Below the pieces are notes generated by a model that saw nothing but the letters and a program-made list of their open reading frames with translations, was not told the DNA's origin and did not search any database. A DNA stretch of 64,000 nt from positions 266,653 through 330,652 of the forward strand of contig ML664668.1 of the NCBI GenBank assembly GCA_007570785.1, written 5' to 3'. This DNA comes from Antilocapra americana. Lineage: Eukaryota; Chordata; Mammalia; Artiodactyla; Antilocapridae. Of the stretch, positions 1 through 11,400 are shown piece by piece. Made by a program: the position numbers and the translations under genes. The first letter of the stretch is position 1. Each line of letters begins with the position of its first letter.

Positions 1-247
1 AATACAAGAGTTATGAAAACCTGGCACTCTAGTAAACTCAGCCTTGAAGGAAGCAGATCTAGGGTTTATGCTATTCTACTCAAAGGATTGTATCAGGATG
101 TGAGAAAAGAAAAAGAAAAAATTGATAGACATAAGAAAGTTAAAAGGCAAAAGTTAAAAATTTTCTTTTCTTTAGGAAAATAAAAAGAAATAATTGATAG
201 ACACGATTAAGCAAGTTAAAATGGATTAAATGTCCCCAGGCTGTTTC
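1..247. other. Unassigned AT-rich sequence with a local duplication
   Basis: No repeat family or gene recognised. A short motif starting ATTGATAGACA and ending AAGTTAAAA occurs at about 121-145 and again at about 193-221. This looks like a small diverged local duplication. Confidence 0.5.
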
Positions 248-262
248 TTAGGGTTTAGGATT

Positions 263-584
263 CAGTTCAGTTCAGTTCAGTCCCTCAGTTGTGTCCGACT
301 CTTTGTGACCCCATGAAATGCAGCACGCCAGGCCTCCCTGTCCATTACCAACTCCTGGAGTTTACCCAAACTCATGTTCATCGAATCGGCAATGCCATCC
401 AGTCATCTCATCCTCTGTTGTCCCTTTCTCTTCCCGCCCCCAATCCTTCCCAGCATCAGGGGCTTTTCCAATACTTTGCATGAGTCAGCTCTTTGCATGA
501 GGTGGCCAAAGTATTGGAGTTTCAGCTTCAACATCAGTCCTTCCAGTGAAAACCCAGGACTGACCTTGAGGATTTATTGCTTCT
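263..584 (-). repeat. BovB 3'-end-derived element (ART2A-like), minus strand
   Basis: On the minus strand this matches the ruminant BovB tail: the stretch with GACTGATGTTGAAGCTGAAACT, the GGCCACCT motif and the GTCGGACACAACTGAGGGACTGAA end. The TGAACTGAAC-type terminal repeats lie at the left end. It is flanked by a perfect 15-bp direct repeat, TTAGGGTTTAGGATT, at 248-262 and 585-599, which marks a target-site duplication. ORFs here are antisense reads of the repeat and are not genes. Confidence 0.88.
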
Positions 585-599
585 TTAGGGTTTAGGATT

Positions 600-1521
600 A
601 GTGGGACCTAAACATAAGAGGCATTAGAGAAAGGTCCCTGGAGAAGTCCCATGGCTACTTTGGCACTTTAGCTTAGAGTAGTTATGATTGTATGTTCTCA
701 ATGTGATGGCTGGAAGAGAATCCAAAAGTGGTTTACACCTTTCAAAGTGGCAACTTGGTTAGACCCTAAAATGAAGAAAAAATAAACACACATACTAATC
801 TGTAATAAACTGAGAAACACAGAGCAGAGGGGCATGGACATCTGAGTCACAGAGGCAGTGGATAAATGTCAACTAGTAATACCACTTAAGATTATTCACT
901 TCAGTCAAAGTCACTGTTTAGTTGGTTCCAGTGTTAAGTTACATATAATAAATGACATGCATCCCCTAAAGGCGAGCCTATTTATAAAGCCCCTTGGAAC
1001 ACAGATCACCTCTAAGGCAAACAGAAGGAAAGGAGAAACAAGAATTTCCTGAACTAGGAGAGTGATACCCTAAACCCTAAAAGAAGTTGAGTTTCAACCC
1101 AGAATTTACCTCTAATTTTAAAGAATACATTTTCATGACAGAGCTGAAATGGAAGCTCTAAACTAATTTTAGTTCAGGCAAAAAGATAAAGACATATTAG
1201 CCCTTTTGTTGTTAGTGACCATACCTAAGACAACTTTGCTTTCTGGATTAAAGAAAAATCATTTATTATTAAATGTTTCTACTCTTTGATGAATATGTTA
1301 AGCTTCTGTCTAGAATTTAGTATTCCCAAATAGTGACTATTTTATGCAAAACAGCTCATACGGTATAACATTTTTGTTTGCAACTCCTTTCTATTTCCTA
1401 CATAACTTTAAAAATGAATGTATAAAACAGTAATTATACATCTATATTAATGTGCACACAATGCATAAAGATGTAATTTGTGACAATGATAACAAAGGTG
1501 GGAGGAACTATAAAAATGAAT
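600..1521. other. Unassigned AT-rich stretch
   Basis: No gene, RNA or repeat family recognised. Contains a telomere-like CCCTAAACCCTAAAA near 1069. Short ORFs have no recognisable domains. Confidence 0.45.
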
Positions 1522-1820
1522 GTCAGTCAGTCATGTCTGACTCTTTACGACCCCATGGACTATATAGTCCATGGAATTCTCCAGGCCAGAATACTGGAGT
1601 GGGTAGCTTTTCCCTTCTCCAGGGGATTTTCCCAACCCAGGGATCGAATCCAGGTCTCCTGCACTGCAGGCAGATTCTTTACCAGCTGAGCCATAAGGGA
1701 AGCCCAAGAATACTGGAGTGGGTAGCCTATCCCTTCTCCAGCAGATCTTCCTGACCGATATCAAACCAGGGTCTCCTCCATTGCAAGCAGATTCTTTACC
1801 AACGGAGCTATACAGAGGAG
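1522..1820 (-). repeat. Bov-A2 SINE (dimeric), minus strand
   Basis: Reads on the minus strand as a tRNA-like head (GGCTCAGCTGG-type A box, GATTCGATCC-type B box) joined to the Bov-A body ending in AGTCAGACATGACTGACTGAC. A second head-like unit, AAGAATACTGGAGTGGGTAG to GGAGCTATA, precedes it and gives the dimer typical of Bov-A2. The copy at 39884-40192 has the same architecture. No clean target duplication seen. ORFs on both strands are SINE sequence. Confidence 0.85.
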
Positions 1821-1839
1821 CAGAGTTTACACATGCTAT

Positions 1840-2752
1840 TGAAGCTAAGTTGATATTTATTTTAACTAGATTGTTATAAATATGCTATGTTCATTGCAAC
1901 TCTTATGGTAACAATAAGAGAATATTTTATAAATATACACAAAAGGAAATGAGAGAAGAACCAAAGTGGTACCCTTCAAAAATTAAACATAAAGGAAAGT
2001 ATAGGTGAAGAAAATGAAGGAAAAAGGCAATTAAAAAATCCAAAAAGTAGTAGCAAAATGGCACAAGTATATCCTTCCTCATCAAAAATTACATGTATGT
2101 GGGTTAAACTCCAAAAGCAATAAAGAGATTTCCACCATACAGTTTTTCAAATCCCATAGTTCAACTATTAATATATATTCTCTATAAGAGACTCACTTTG
2201 GATCCAAGGACACAAATAGCTTGATATTGAAAGGATGGGATAAGATGTTACATGTGAATAATAACCAAAAGTGAGTGGAGTGGCTATACTAATATTAGAC
2301 AAAATAGACCTAAACTGTTTAAAAAACTATTACAAGGGATGAAAGGATTTTACATTGTAACAAATGGATCAATTCATGAATCAAAGCTGAAGAAATTATT
2401 GAAGATCTAAGGAAATTGAAGATATTATATGTTCAGGATTTGGAAGACTTAATAACGAAAGTAATCTAGAAATTCAATGTCCTTATGATAAACGTTTCTT
2501 TTTGTTTGTTTGCAGAAATGGAAAAGTCAAACCTCAAACTCATATGCAATTACATGGGGCTCCAACCAGACAAAACAATTTTGAAAAAAAATTAGAGGGT
2601 TCAAACTTCCTGATTTCAAAACTAGGTGAAAAACTATAGTAATTCTAACAGTGCGCTACTGGCATAAAGATCAAAGGAACAGAATTGAGAGTCCACAAAT
2701 AAAACCTAGATGTCTAAAATCAATTGATTTTTTATAATGATGCCAAGACTAT
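1840..2752 (+). mobile_element. Old L1 LINE, ORF2 region, left part
   Basis: Diverged mammalian L1 in plus orientation. Recognisable blocks are the GAGACTCACTTTGGATCCAA region, GCTATACTAATATTAGACAA at about 2285, and the CTTCCTGATTTCAAAACTAG / CTACTGGCATAAAGATCAAA block at about 2606-2680, which belong to ORF2 reverse-transcriptase coding sequence. Many stops and indels make it non-functional. It is interrupted by an MLT1 LTR and resumes at about 3123. It is probably an L1M-age element because an MLT1 landed in it. Confidence 0.8.
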
Positions 2753-3122
2753 CTGCCTTAGTATGCTAGGGCTGCATAACAAAATATCACAGACTAAGTG
2801 GTTTAAAAAACAGACCATTTGTCCAAAGATCAAGGTGCCATCAGGACTGGCATTTCCTGAGGTCATTTTCCTTGGCTTACAGATGGCTGTCTTCTCGCTG
2901 TGCCCGCACATAGTCTTTTCTTTGTGTACATGTATTCCTGGTGTCCTTTTTTTTCATTTTATAAAGATACCAGACATATTGGATTAGGGCTTCACATTTA
3001 TGACTTCATTTAACCTTACCTCTCTTTAAAGGTCTATCTCCAAATACAATCACAATGGGGGTTAGGGCTTAAACACATGAATTGTGGAATACAATTGAGG
3101 AATACAATTCATTTTATAATGC
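2753..3122 (-). mobile_element. MLT1-type LTR (ERVL-MaLR), inserted in L1
   Basis: Matches the complement of an MLT1 LTR: TTAGTATGCTAGGGCTGCAT at the left, AAGATCAAGGTGCCATCAGG, CTTCTCGCTGTGCCCGCACA, and TCTCCAAATACAATCACAAT with GGGGGTTAGGGCTT near the right. L1 sequence is continuous on both sides, so this is a nested insertion of a solo LTR. No internal retroviral sequence is present. Confidence 0.75.
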
Positions 3123-4395
3123 TGTCCAAAGTAGAAAGATTATTCTTTTCAACAAATGCTGCTGGGATACCTGAATATCATATATGAAAGTGAAATTGGA
3201 CCTTCACTTCATCTCATATACAAAACTTAACTCAAAACAGACAAAGGATTAAATGAAAAAGATAAAATTATAAAGTCATTACAAGGAAATACAGGAACAA
3301 ATTTCATGTCTTGGATTTACTGATGTAGTCTTGGATAAGATATCAAATGTATGACCAGCAAAATAGATAAGCTGGACTTCATCAAAATTAAAAACTTATA
3401 TATCAAGGAAGTGAAAAGAAAATTTATAGAATGGAAGAGAATGCAAATTATTTATCTGATAAAAATTTAGCATTCAAAATATATAAAGAATCCTTACAAC
3501 AACAAAAAGTCAAACAATCTAATTTTAAAAACAGCTGAAAGATTTGAATAGATATTTCTCTGGAGAAGATATAAAAATGGGCAAGCACATGAAAAGATGC
3601 TCAACATTTTTAGTCATTAGAGAAATGCAAATCAAACAATAATGAGGTGCAACTTCACACCCACTAGGATGGCTGTAATCAATAAAACTGATGATAACAA
3701 GCATTGGCTAATATGAAGAGACACTGGAATCACTGTGCATTGCTACTCAGAATGCAAAATGATTCAGCCGTTATGGAAAACAGCTCTTCAAAAGAGTAAA
3801 ACATAGAACCTCCACATACCCAACAATTCTACTCCTAAATATATATATAACCAAGAGAATTGAGAGCAAATACTCAAACATATGCATGCATTTACATGTC
3901 CATAACAGTACTCTTCACTATAACCATATGCAGAAACAGCCCAAATGTATATCAAGGGATAAATGGATTAATACATATGCATACAATGGAATTTTATTCA
4001 ACCATAAAAAGGAATGAAGTACTGATACTAATGAAGTACTGATGCTATTAACGCAGATGAACCTCAAAAGCATTATAATTATGTTAAATGAAAGAAGTCA
4101 GATGCAAAAAGTCACATATTGTATGATTCTATTGACGTGAAAAATTCAGAATAGGTATATCCATAGAGTAAAAGAGCTCACTAGTGTTTGCCAGAAGCTG
4201 GCCAATGACAGGAACCATAAGCAACTGCTGAATGGCTACAGTTTCCTTTGGGGATGATTAAAAATGTTTTGGAAATTAATGGAGATGGTGGTTGCACAAC
4301 TCTGTGAACATACTAAATATCATTTAAAATCATAAAATCATTCACTTTAACATTCATGTCATGTAAATATCACCTCTATAATAATGAAAAATCTT
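3123..4395 (+). mobile_element. Old L1 LINE, ORF2 3' part and 3' UTR, right part
   Basis: Continues the L1 split by the MLT1. Landmarks: TCTTTTCAACAAATGCTGCT, AAAGATGCTCAACAT at about 3593, CACACCCACTAGGATGGCTG, ATACAATGGAATTTTATTCA and a 3' UTR like that of L1M families. No long reading frame survives. The short ORF near 3860-4042 is degraded ORF2 or UTR. Confidence 0.82.
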
Positions 4396-4642
4396 TGGAA
4401 TCTCAGGCAAATTCCCTCTTAGGTTACTCCAATTAACACTACCATAACATTTGGTGTGTACAGACACAACTTATGCTACCAGTTAAACACAAATTTTACT
4501 ATTTTCCAATTTGCACAGCAAATGATACATAAACTGAACATTTACAGTGAACTCAGCAATTTCTGGATTTTTGTCAGTATTTTTCAGAAAATAAATTCTG
4601 GATTTTCATCTTTGCCATTTGTTTTCCTCTGGGCTACATAAG

Positions 4643-4795
4643 GGGATGAAAGAGGACAAGATGGTTGGATGGCATCACTGACTCAATGGACATGAGTTTG
4701 AGCAAGCTCCGGGAGATGGTGAAGGACAGGGAAGCCTGATGTGCTGCAGGCCATGGGGTCGCAAAGAGTCGGACATGACTGAGTGATTGAACAAC
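4643..4795 (+). repeat. BovB 3'-end fragment
   Basis: Short plus-strand copy of the BovB/Bov-A tail, from GATGGTTGGATGGCATCACT to GTCGGACATGACTGAGTGAT. It has the expected terminal GATTGAACAACA but lacks the body. Severely 5'-truncated. No target duplication identified. Confidence 0.8.
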
Positions 4796-6032
4796 AATAT
4801 ATACTGTGGCTGGTGGAGTATTTCATTAATATATTGCCACATTACAGTTTGTGTTTGGTCCACAGCCACTTTCTGCTCTCTGGCCTCTGCCTCAATCCCA
4901 TCTTGTTGATGGCTCTCTGATGCCAGATCTATGTCATCCTCCTTATGTAAACACTGAGCCCCTTCAAATCCACTGAGACTTTTTCAAATTGTCTCCTTTC
5001 AGAGACACTAGGAATTTCTGGATATTCAAAACCTGTCTCATTCCCAGAGAGCCAACTATACTGCAAGAAATTTGGGGATGCAAGCAACTTGGGACAGCCA
5101 GAATTGCTTTACAATCACACCTCTCCTGTGGCCATTTCTGCTGTGAGGCTGCAGATGCTGGCATGTTGCACTCCTGGAATTCCAAATGAGAAGTGGTCAA
5201 TAAATCATGTCCGATCTTATTTCATCATACATTGGCTCCACCTAGCAGCATCCATCCCTTTCTCCAAAACGTGTATCAATGCCTTTCTCTCCTCTCCTAG
5301 TTCTCCCTTCCCTCCCACTGAGCTGTACTTCAAGGGTAGAAAAGACCAATGCTTTCATAGTTCTTTACAAAAGTGTTGTTTGGCACTTTGGGTCCTACCT
5401 CTCGGGTGTTCAAAGCAGAGCTTTTGGAAGTCAATAAGCATTTTCTTTTCTCAAGCAGCTCAACTCTTACACTCAAAAACTTTGGACCTCAAGAATACTG
5501 TTAGAATTCTAAAATTCATTGGAAATGGAGTTGATTTTTTTGTTCTGTGCCAAAATGCTACATTTGTTGAATTTTAATTTCTAGTTAAGGTGGGCTAAAT
5601 TATTTACATGAACTCTATTGCTAAAAGTAACTTAAAACACTTGATAAAATAGATGAGACATCACTTTAAATACACCAAGGAGCAGGTAAGACCATGGAAA
5701 ACTCCCTGGCCAAGGTTGTACTATAAAGTGAGAAGCTTAGCAGAGAATAAGACAATTGATTTCACCTCCTCCTTGCCCCTCAACCCCGAGAGGCTTTGTG
5801 CTTACTTTATTTTGGGAGTTAGATTCTTGAGCTTGAGTAGGAATGAGGGAAACAGGGAAGGAGGAGGAAAACAGAGAAGAGAAGACTCAAGGTCTGCCAA
5901 GGAGGGGAGTCTGTGATCAAAAAGGGCTACATCCTTAGTACTAGAGAAAACCAGAAGTAACTAATATCCAGAGGGTACAGGAAAGTTATCTTGGTGTTGA
6001 GTAGAGAGGAAAAAAACAAAATCAATTACATA
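4796..6032. other. Unassigned stretch with a chance ORF
   Basis: No repeat family recognised. A 162-codon open frame at 5089-5577 (+) has no recognisable domain or signal, and nothing around it supports expression, so I treat it as chance. Confidence 0.4.
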
Positions 6033-6040
6033 TACCACAG

Positions 6041-6262
6041 GTTTATTGTTGTCTAGTTGCCAAGTCATGTCTAACTTTGCGACCTCATGGACTGTAGCCC
6101 ACCAGGCTTCTCTGTCCATGGGATTTCCCAGGCAAGACCACTGGAATGGGTTGCCCATTTCTTTCTCCAGGGGATCTTCCCTACTCAGGGATTGAAACCA
6201 TGTCCCCTCTAGAAGACATGTCCTGGCAGCGGATTCTTTACCACTAGCCACCAGGGAAGCTC
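6041..6262 (-). repeat. Bov-tA SINE, minus strand
   Basis: The minus strand reads from a tRNA-derived head (CTTCCCTGGTGGCTAGTGGT type) through the Bov-A body to a CGCAAAGTTAGACATGACTT tail. Flanked by TACCACAG (6033-6040) and TACCATAG (6263-6270), an 8-bp target duplication with one mismatch. Confidence 0.88.
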
Positions 6263-6328
6263 TACCATAGATCTACTAAGGCCAAAAAGCATTACAAGAC
6301 ATAGAGAATTCTCAAAAAAGCTGAAGGA

Positions 6329-6530
6329 AGGACTTCCCTGATGGTTCACTGGCTAAGACTTTGTGCTCCCAATGCAAAGTGCTTAGGGTTCAATCTCCGA
6401 TCAGGGAACTAGATCCCAGATGTTGCAACTTAGAATTCACATGGCACAAAAGATAGGAGATTCTGCGTGGCTCAACTAAGACCCAGTGCAGTTAAATAAA
6501 CTAAATAAATAAAAACTTTAAATAGCAGAA
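6329..6530 (+). repeat. CHR-type artiodactyl SINE
   Basis: Begins GGACTTCCCTGATGGTTCAC with a tRNA-like A box, has GGTTCAATCTCCGATCAGGG as B-box region, then the AACTAGATCCCAGATGTTGC body and an AAATAAATAAA tail. This is the CHR-2 layout of cetartiodactyls. Target duplication not clear. Confidence 0.82.
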
Positions 6531-6573
6531 TGGCTCATTTCATCAATCATTTTATCAGGAAGATAAAACAGCA

Positions 6574-6890
6574 GGGGACTTCCTTAGTGGCTCAGTGATA
6601 AAGAATCCACCTGCCAATGCAGGGGACACAGATCCCTGATCCAGGGAGATCCCACAGGTCTGGGAGCAACTAAGCCCTTGCACCTTGAATCTGTAGCTTG
6701 AGAGCCCACACGGCACACCTGCTGAGCTCATGTGCCCTAGAGCCAGCGCTCCACAGCAAGAGAAGCCACCACAATGAGAAGCTGCAACCGGAGGAGCCCC
6801 CGCTGGCTACAGCTAGAGAAAAGCCCACGTAGCCAAGAAGACCCAGCACAATCAAAAATAAATAAATAAAAATTATGTCTACATTTAAAA
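6574..6890 (+). repeat. CHR-type artiodactyl SINE, longer copy
   Basis: Starts GGGGACTTCCTTAGTGGCTC and ends in AATAAATAAATAAAAATT followed by an A-rich tail. The middle contains GAGAAGCCACCACAATGAGA and an AGAAAAGCCCACGTAGCCAA block typical of longer CHR copies. Flanked by a perfect 9-bp AAAACAGCA at 6565-6573 and 6891-6899. Confidence 0.82.
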
Positions 6891-6899
6891 AAAACAGCA

Positions 6900-7298
6900 T
6901 AAGCTCAAAACACACCCAGCCAAAATATACACACTTACAATAAGAAAGGGAGAAACCTCACAGGTATAGGAGGTTTTTAGCATATTCCTCTTTCGGCAAC
7001 AATCACACACAAAAAAATCAGTTGGAATACAGAAGATCTGAACACTATTAACAAACATAGCATGGTGGTTATGTGTGTGTTCATACGTAAATCCCCCAAC
7101 AACAGCACAATACAGTTTTCATTAACATGAAGAATATTTGCAAACGATGACCATAGAGTTGTTACTGTAACTTAAATGTTATAGTAACAAAAGGGCAGTA
7201 AGTGACAAGCATAATAGACGCGATCTTTCATGTCAGTCTCAGCCTGTCCATAGCGATTATATCAGCTAGAAATGCCTGGGGTGCTCATCTGGGTCCAT
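6900..7298. other. Unassigned stretch
   Basis: Plain AT-rich sequence with no recognised repeat or gene between the CHR SINE and the solo LTR. Confidence 0.4.
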
Positions 7299-7304
7299 AC
7301 TATT

Positions 7305-7923
7305 TGTGAGAGCCCCACAGGGGTTTCGCCAACGAGGGCCAGTGTCCTGGCTGCGCTGGCTCTTGTGATCCTTATGATGACTGCAGGATGCACCTCAGCA
7401 ACAGCCATAGGGGAAATTTGAAAAAAACTAAGCTTATTTACTCACAAGTCCTGGAGAATACACTGCACGCCTGGGCCACACACTGAAACCGTGGGTAGAG
7501 ATGCAGAAAGAGTGTGTGCGCACCGTGAAAGGTGAGCAAATGAGCATTTGCAGGTCTAGGTTCCGTTTTATTGGGATCTGGTGTGGCGTACTTAGGGTTT
7601 CACAGGTTAGCTCTTAATTGGTAAATATAAAACATCAGAGTGGCAGTTAAAGCGCAGGAAGGTAAAAACAAATGGTCAGTCAAATGGTTAACCAGAGCTT
7701 CCTAAAAAGAGGCACTTCATGGCTGGGGCGGGCCTGGATCTTCACGTAGTTGTGTGCTGATTCAACATGGATGTCTCTGAAGCAGATGCCTCAACACTCA
7801 AAAGCTTAATGTCAGGCACATATACATTACAATCAAGAAAGTTCATTGTCAGGTGCTTACACTACACAGAAGCAGTTTGACTCTTGGTGGTTTTGATTGG
7901 TAGGGAAATAAGATGATTACACA
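7305..7923 (-). mobile_element. Solo retroviral LTR, minus strand (619 bp)
   Basis: On the minus strand the segment begins TGTGTAATCATC and ends GGGGCTCTCACA, the TG...CA termini expected of an LTR. An AATAAA polyadenylation signal lies about 350 bp from its 5' end, in the context CCAATAAAACGGAACC. Flanks are ACTATT (7299-7304) and AGTATT (7924-7929), a 6-bp target duplication with one mismatch. No internal retroviral sequence adjoins, so it is a solo LTR left by recombination. Family not assigned. The distal boundary could instead be at 7866 if the duplication is coincidental. Confidence 0.65.
7567..7572 (-). promoter_or_regulatory. Polyadenylation signal of the minus-strand LTR
   Basis: TTTATT on the plus strand is AATAAA on the minus strand. 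It sits where the R region of the LTR would end. Confidence 0.55.
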
Positions 7924-7929
7924 AGTATT

Positions 7930-8789
7930 CACTTTTCAATTTTCTATTAAACTATGTGTTTGTGTTTTATGGATTTTTCTATAATTGCATTACATTTCAC
8001 AATAAAGTTGATTAAAAAATAAGGACAATCAATGCTTTCACTTTCTTCCCAAATGATACAAGAGGTTTAATGTACTTTAATTTATTCCCATCTCAGCTTG
8101 TACATGATTATTGCCACACATTTAATTCTATATATAAACCCACTAGATATTATTAATATTTTAACACAGTCAATGTACATCTACCTATGTACTTACTATT
8201 TTTTGCTCTTACTCCCTTCTTTCATCTAAGACCGTCCCTCTGGAATCTTTTTCCTATTTTTCCTGGAGAGTTGTATCTGTAGTCTTAACATTCTGGCAGC
8301 TTCTAGTTATTGACGACATGTTTACACTTTGATGATTTATTACACTGTATATCTATGTTATAGGTTTTCAATATGCAATATATTACTATAGCAATAAAAT
8401 CAGAGAAGGTAAAAAACAATAACCTTAGATTTCACTTCAAATAATTTTTGGATATGCTAGTTTAAATCTCATCCCATTTTTGGCTGAAGAGAACATACAT
8501 ATTTTTCTGTTATCTCCCTCCTCAGTATGTATTTTGTCACAATAAAATATCTGTTTAATAAATTACAATGCTTTCCTTAGACACCACAATAGAATGGTTG
8601 AGTAACATGACTTTAAACTAGTATTATTAATGTGGATATGGAGAAGAAAAAATGAAAATTAAATGTTTTGTGTAAACTGTAGATGAGGACATATTTAGGT
8701 ATGTGGAAAACAGCATTATGATATAAAGGACACAGTAGGATTTCTGAGTGATATATAATAACTTTTAATAATTTACATTTCCACTCCAC
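7930..8789. other. Unassigned AT-rich stretch
   Basis: No gene or family recognised. Strongly AT-rich with many stop codons in all frames. Confidence 0.4.
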
Positions 8790-8965
8790 TGCCTATTAGC
8801 TGTAGAATCTTTTGCAAATTAACTTTCCTGAGTCTCAATTTCTTCATTTGTAGAAAAGAATAATAATGTTTCATCAATACCTCATTTACTATGAAGATCC
8901 AAGAGGATACTATGTCTACAGCATCTGGGACATAGCAATGCACCACCAATGTTAGTCTCTACAAT
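8790..8965 (-). repeat. MIR SINE, minus strand
   Basis: CCTGAGTCTCAATTTCTTCA followed by an AATAATAATG region and ATCTGGGACATAGCAATGCA matches the complement of the MIR core and tail. Old and diverged. Confidence 0.62.
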
Positions 8966-9606
8966 GAAAATTCAGTTTAAAAAAACTAGAATGTAATTAT
9001 GGTGTTAATAGAAAATGGTCTATTCACATAGGATTCTGCCCTGAAAGTCAGAATGAACTGATAAGACTAAATTTCAAAATAATACAATTGTAAACTCCAG
9101 GAGTCCTTGGGCATTAAAAAAAAAAAGCCCCTTGGGTATACCTATGGCTTGGTCCAAGGTTTCTTTGCTCTGGTTTTCTCTGGCTCCTGCTAATTTGACA
9201 GGAGAAATTTTTCTCCCAAGGAGTCAGCCTCTTCTACAGAGGAGGCAGAGGGTAGCATAACATCTTCCCAGTTTCACCACAGATTGAGACAGAATCTTTT
9301 CTTCACTCCCAGAAGCAATACCCTGCTGTGGCAATACAAGAAGATGCCAATGGCCTGTAATAACCGAAGAGACAATACAGGAATATCATGATTCTCAATT
9401 CATATGCTAACCCTGAGTAAATGCAAACCTTTGTCTTTCAGGTTCCCTATTTCAGTGAAATGTTGAACTTTTATACATGGTTCAATCATAAAGAACATAA
9501 TATTAATATGATAATACTATAACTCTGTGCTTATCAGGCTTGAATGGGTACATGAATCCTCTTGCAATCTTGTAAAACTGCTGATTTTAATTTGGCAGCT
9601 CTGGGG
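8966..9606. other. Unassigned stretch
   Basis: No recognised gene or repeat. Contains a short poly(A) tract at about 9116-9126. Confidence 0.4.
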
Positions 9607-9712
9607 TGCTGTGGTCTTGAATGCATGTGTCCCTCCAAAATTCATACATTGAAAACTAATCTCCAAGGTGATGGTATTAGGAGTTGGCATTTTGGGGGGA
9701 AGTGATGTGAAC
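9607..9712 (+). mobile_element. MaLR LTR 5' fragment (MLT1/MST type)
   Basis: GTGTCCCTCCAAAATTCATA, ATTGAAAACTAATCTCC and GGTGATGGTATTAGGAGTTG match the start of MaLR LTRs. The remainder of the LTR is missing. Confidence 0.72.
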
Positions 9713-10385
9713 AAATAACAAATACTATATCACAGAGTTTTTACCATGAGGCCACTTTGTTCTCAGGAGGGCTGTGTGCTGGCTCAGGCTGGGGTGGGTC
9801 AAATGTGAGGAGTCTAGGAAAAGGAGAGGCCCCACCTCTCTTTTTAATTAGCAAGCATTTGATTCCTATTGATTAATTGGAAGAAGCAAGCTGTTCAGCT
9901 AATCATCTGACATTAAAAAGTAGGAACTTGGAAGGCCTGTGTCTGACTTTGTCTTAGGTAAACAAAGGAAGCATCTGTGAGTCTTATGGGGAAGGATGTC
10001 CCTTTGTAGAAAACCATTTTCTGAATGCAGGGTTGGGGTAAGCGATGCATTTCTTTAACCATCATTGTTTTCCAGGAACACAGGGTTCACTTAAAGTTCA
10101 ACATTGCCAAAACCAAAACTAAGAGGAAAAGTACAGGAATTTCTTTTTTAATTTTTCCTTCTCCCCACTGAGCTACTCAAAGGATGACTGTCAGGAAAGT
10201 GGACTGGCCTGGGAATGAGACCAAGAGAAGATATGAACCTCAACAGTCTGAGCTGCATGGCTTTCAGTTTGCTGAGACCACAGCTTCCCCTGTACTAGGG
10301 AAGAAGAACCCATGCAAAAATTTAGCTTTGTTGAGGGTAACCCATAAAAATCAGGAAATGTGATGGGTGATGTCACCTGGGGCTG
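9713..10385. other. Unassigned stretch
   Basis: Could hold an old LTR (a GC-richer part around 9770-9840), but I could not match a family. No coding potential. Confidence 0.35.
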
Positions 10386-10396
10386 AAGTACAGGAT

Positions 10397-10611
10397 TCTT
10401 ACTGTTGTTGAGCTGCTAAGTCGCATGCAACTCTTTTGTGACTCCATGGACTGTGGCCCACCAGGCTCCTCTGTCCATGGAATTCTCCAGGCAAGAATAC
10501 TGGAGTGGGTTGCCAAGCCCTTCTCCAGAGGGTCTTCCCAACCCAGGGATCAAACCCAAGTCTCCCAGTTGGCAGGCAGATTCTTTACCACTAAGCCACT
10601 GGGGAAACCCA
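10397..10611 (-). repeat. Bov-tA SINE, minus strand
   Basis: Full-length ruminant SINE in reverse: Bov-A tail on the left, GAATACTGGAGTGGGTTGCC in the middle, tRNA-like head ending GCCACTGGGGAAACCC on the right. Target duplication AAGTACAGGAT (10386-10396) and AAGTAGAGGAT (10612-10622), one mismatch. Confidence 0.9.
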
Positions 10612-10789
10612 AAGTAGAGGATGGAAGAGAGCAAATTTGGAGTCTCAGAGTTTAAGGGTCAGAGAGTCAGAGAATATATATGCATGATACCCATTGACCA
10701 GGTATGTGTGTGATGGCTCTGGTAACATGGACCCCATGCACTGAGTGTGTATGTTACTGACCCAGGTCTTTGGACCCTTTAATCAACAG

Positions 10790-11230
10790 AAATTGTTAAG
10801 AGGCCAGGCAAGAAATTCAGGCAAGGTTTAATTGGGACTCATGCTGCATCACTAGAGAGAGAAGAAACAGGAGACCTTGCTAGCTGGTTGGTAGGGGGTA
10901 GGGAACTGGTTCCTTAAATGAGGTGAAGGTAGGGGTGGATCGATGCACTGGGCAGGAAGCTTATCTTAGGTGGTCTGCCCACTGCCTTGGTGGTGCTGCG
11001 TGCAGAGATCATGCACATGATACTGCTTCTAATCTCTGGCACCTCAGAAATGGCAGTTGGTTTGTGGCCTTTTTGTATCCTCTTGATCTAATTGCCCCAT
11101 CTGCTCATGTGTACAGTTATTTTTAGTCCCTCATAGTTTCTTCGTGTTCTGTTGCTTGAAGAGACATTTGCCCAGGTGCAAACACTGCAGTAAAGGGTCC
11201 TAGGTCCCAGCCTGTCTCATTTACTGTGTT
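10790..11230 (-). mobile_element. Possible ancient LTR fragment
   Basis: The layout suggests a minus-strand LTR: GGCAAGGTTTAATTGGGACT holds a reverse ATTAAA-type polyadenylation signal, with moderately GC-rich sequence around it and no coding frame. I could not place termini or a target duplication, so this is a weak call. Confidence 0.3.
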
Positions 11231-11274
11231 CTTGGCACCTACAGGGGACTTCATTCATATCTTTGCTTTTTAGT

Positions 11275-11400
11275 CTCTCAAGAAGCCTATTTTTAAAGTA
11301 TCATTTTACAGATGGGCTGACTGAGGGCCAAAGAGGTTATTATAACTTGTCGGAAGTTAGGCAGCTAGGCTTCAGATCACTATGATACAGTCTAGAGTCG
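11275..11400 (+). repeat. MIR SINE
   Basis: CATTTTACAGATGGGCTGAC, AGGGCCAAAGAGGTTATTAT and GGCAGCTAGGCTTCAGATCA follow the MIR core order. Confidence 0.68.

Noticed and set aside
5089..5577. 162-codon open frame on the plus strand, the longest not covered by a recognised repeat
   Set aside because: No recognisable domain, signal peptide or conserved motif. Composition matches the surroundings and there is no promoter or splice context, so it is a likely chance ORF.
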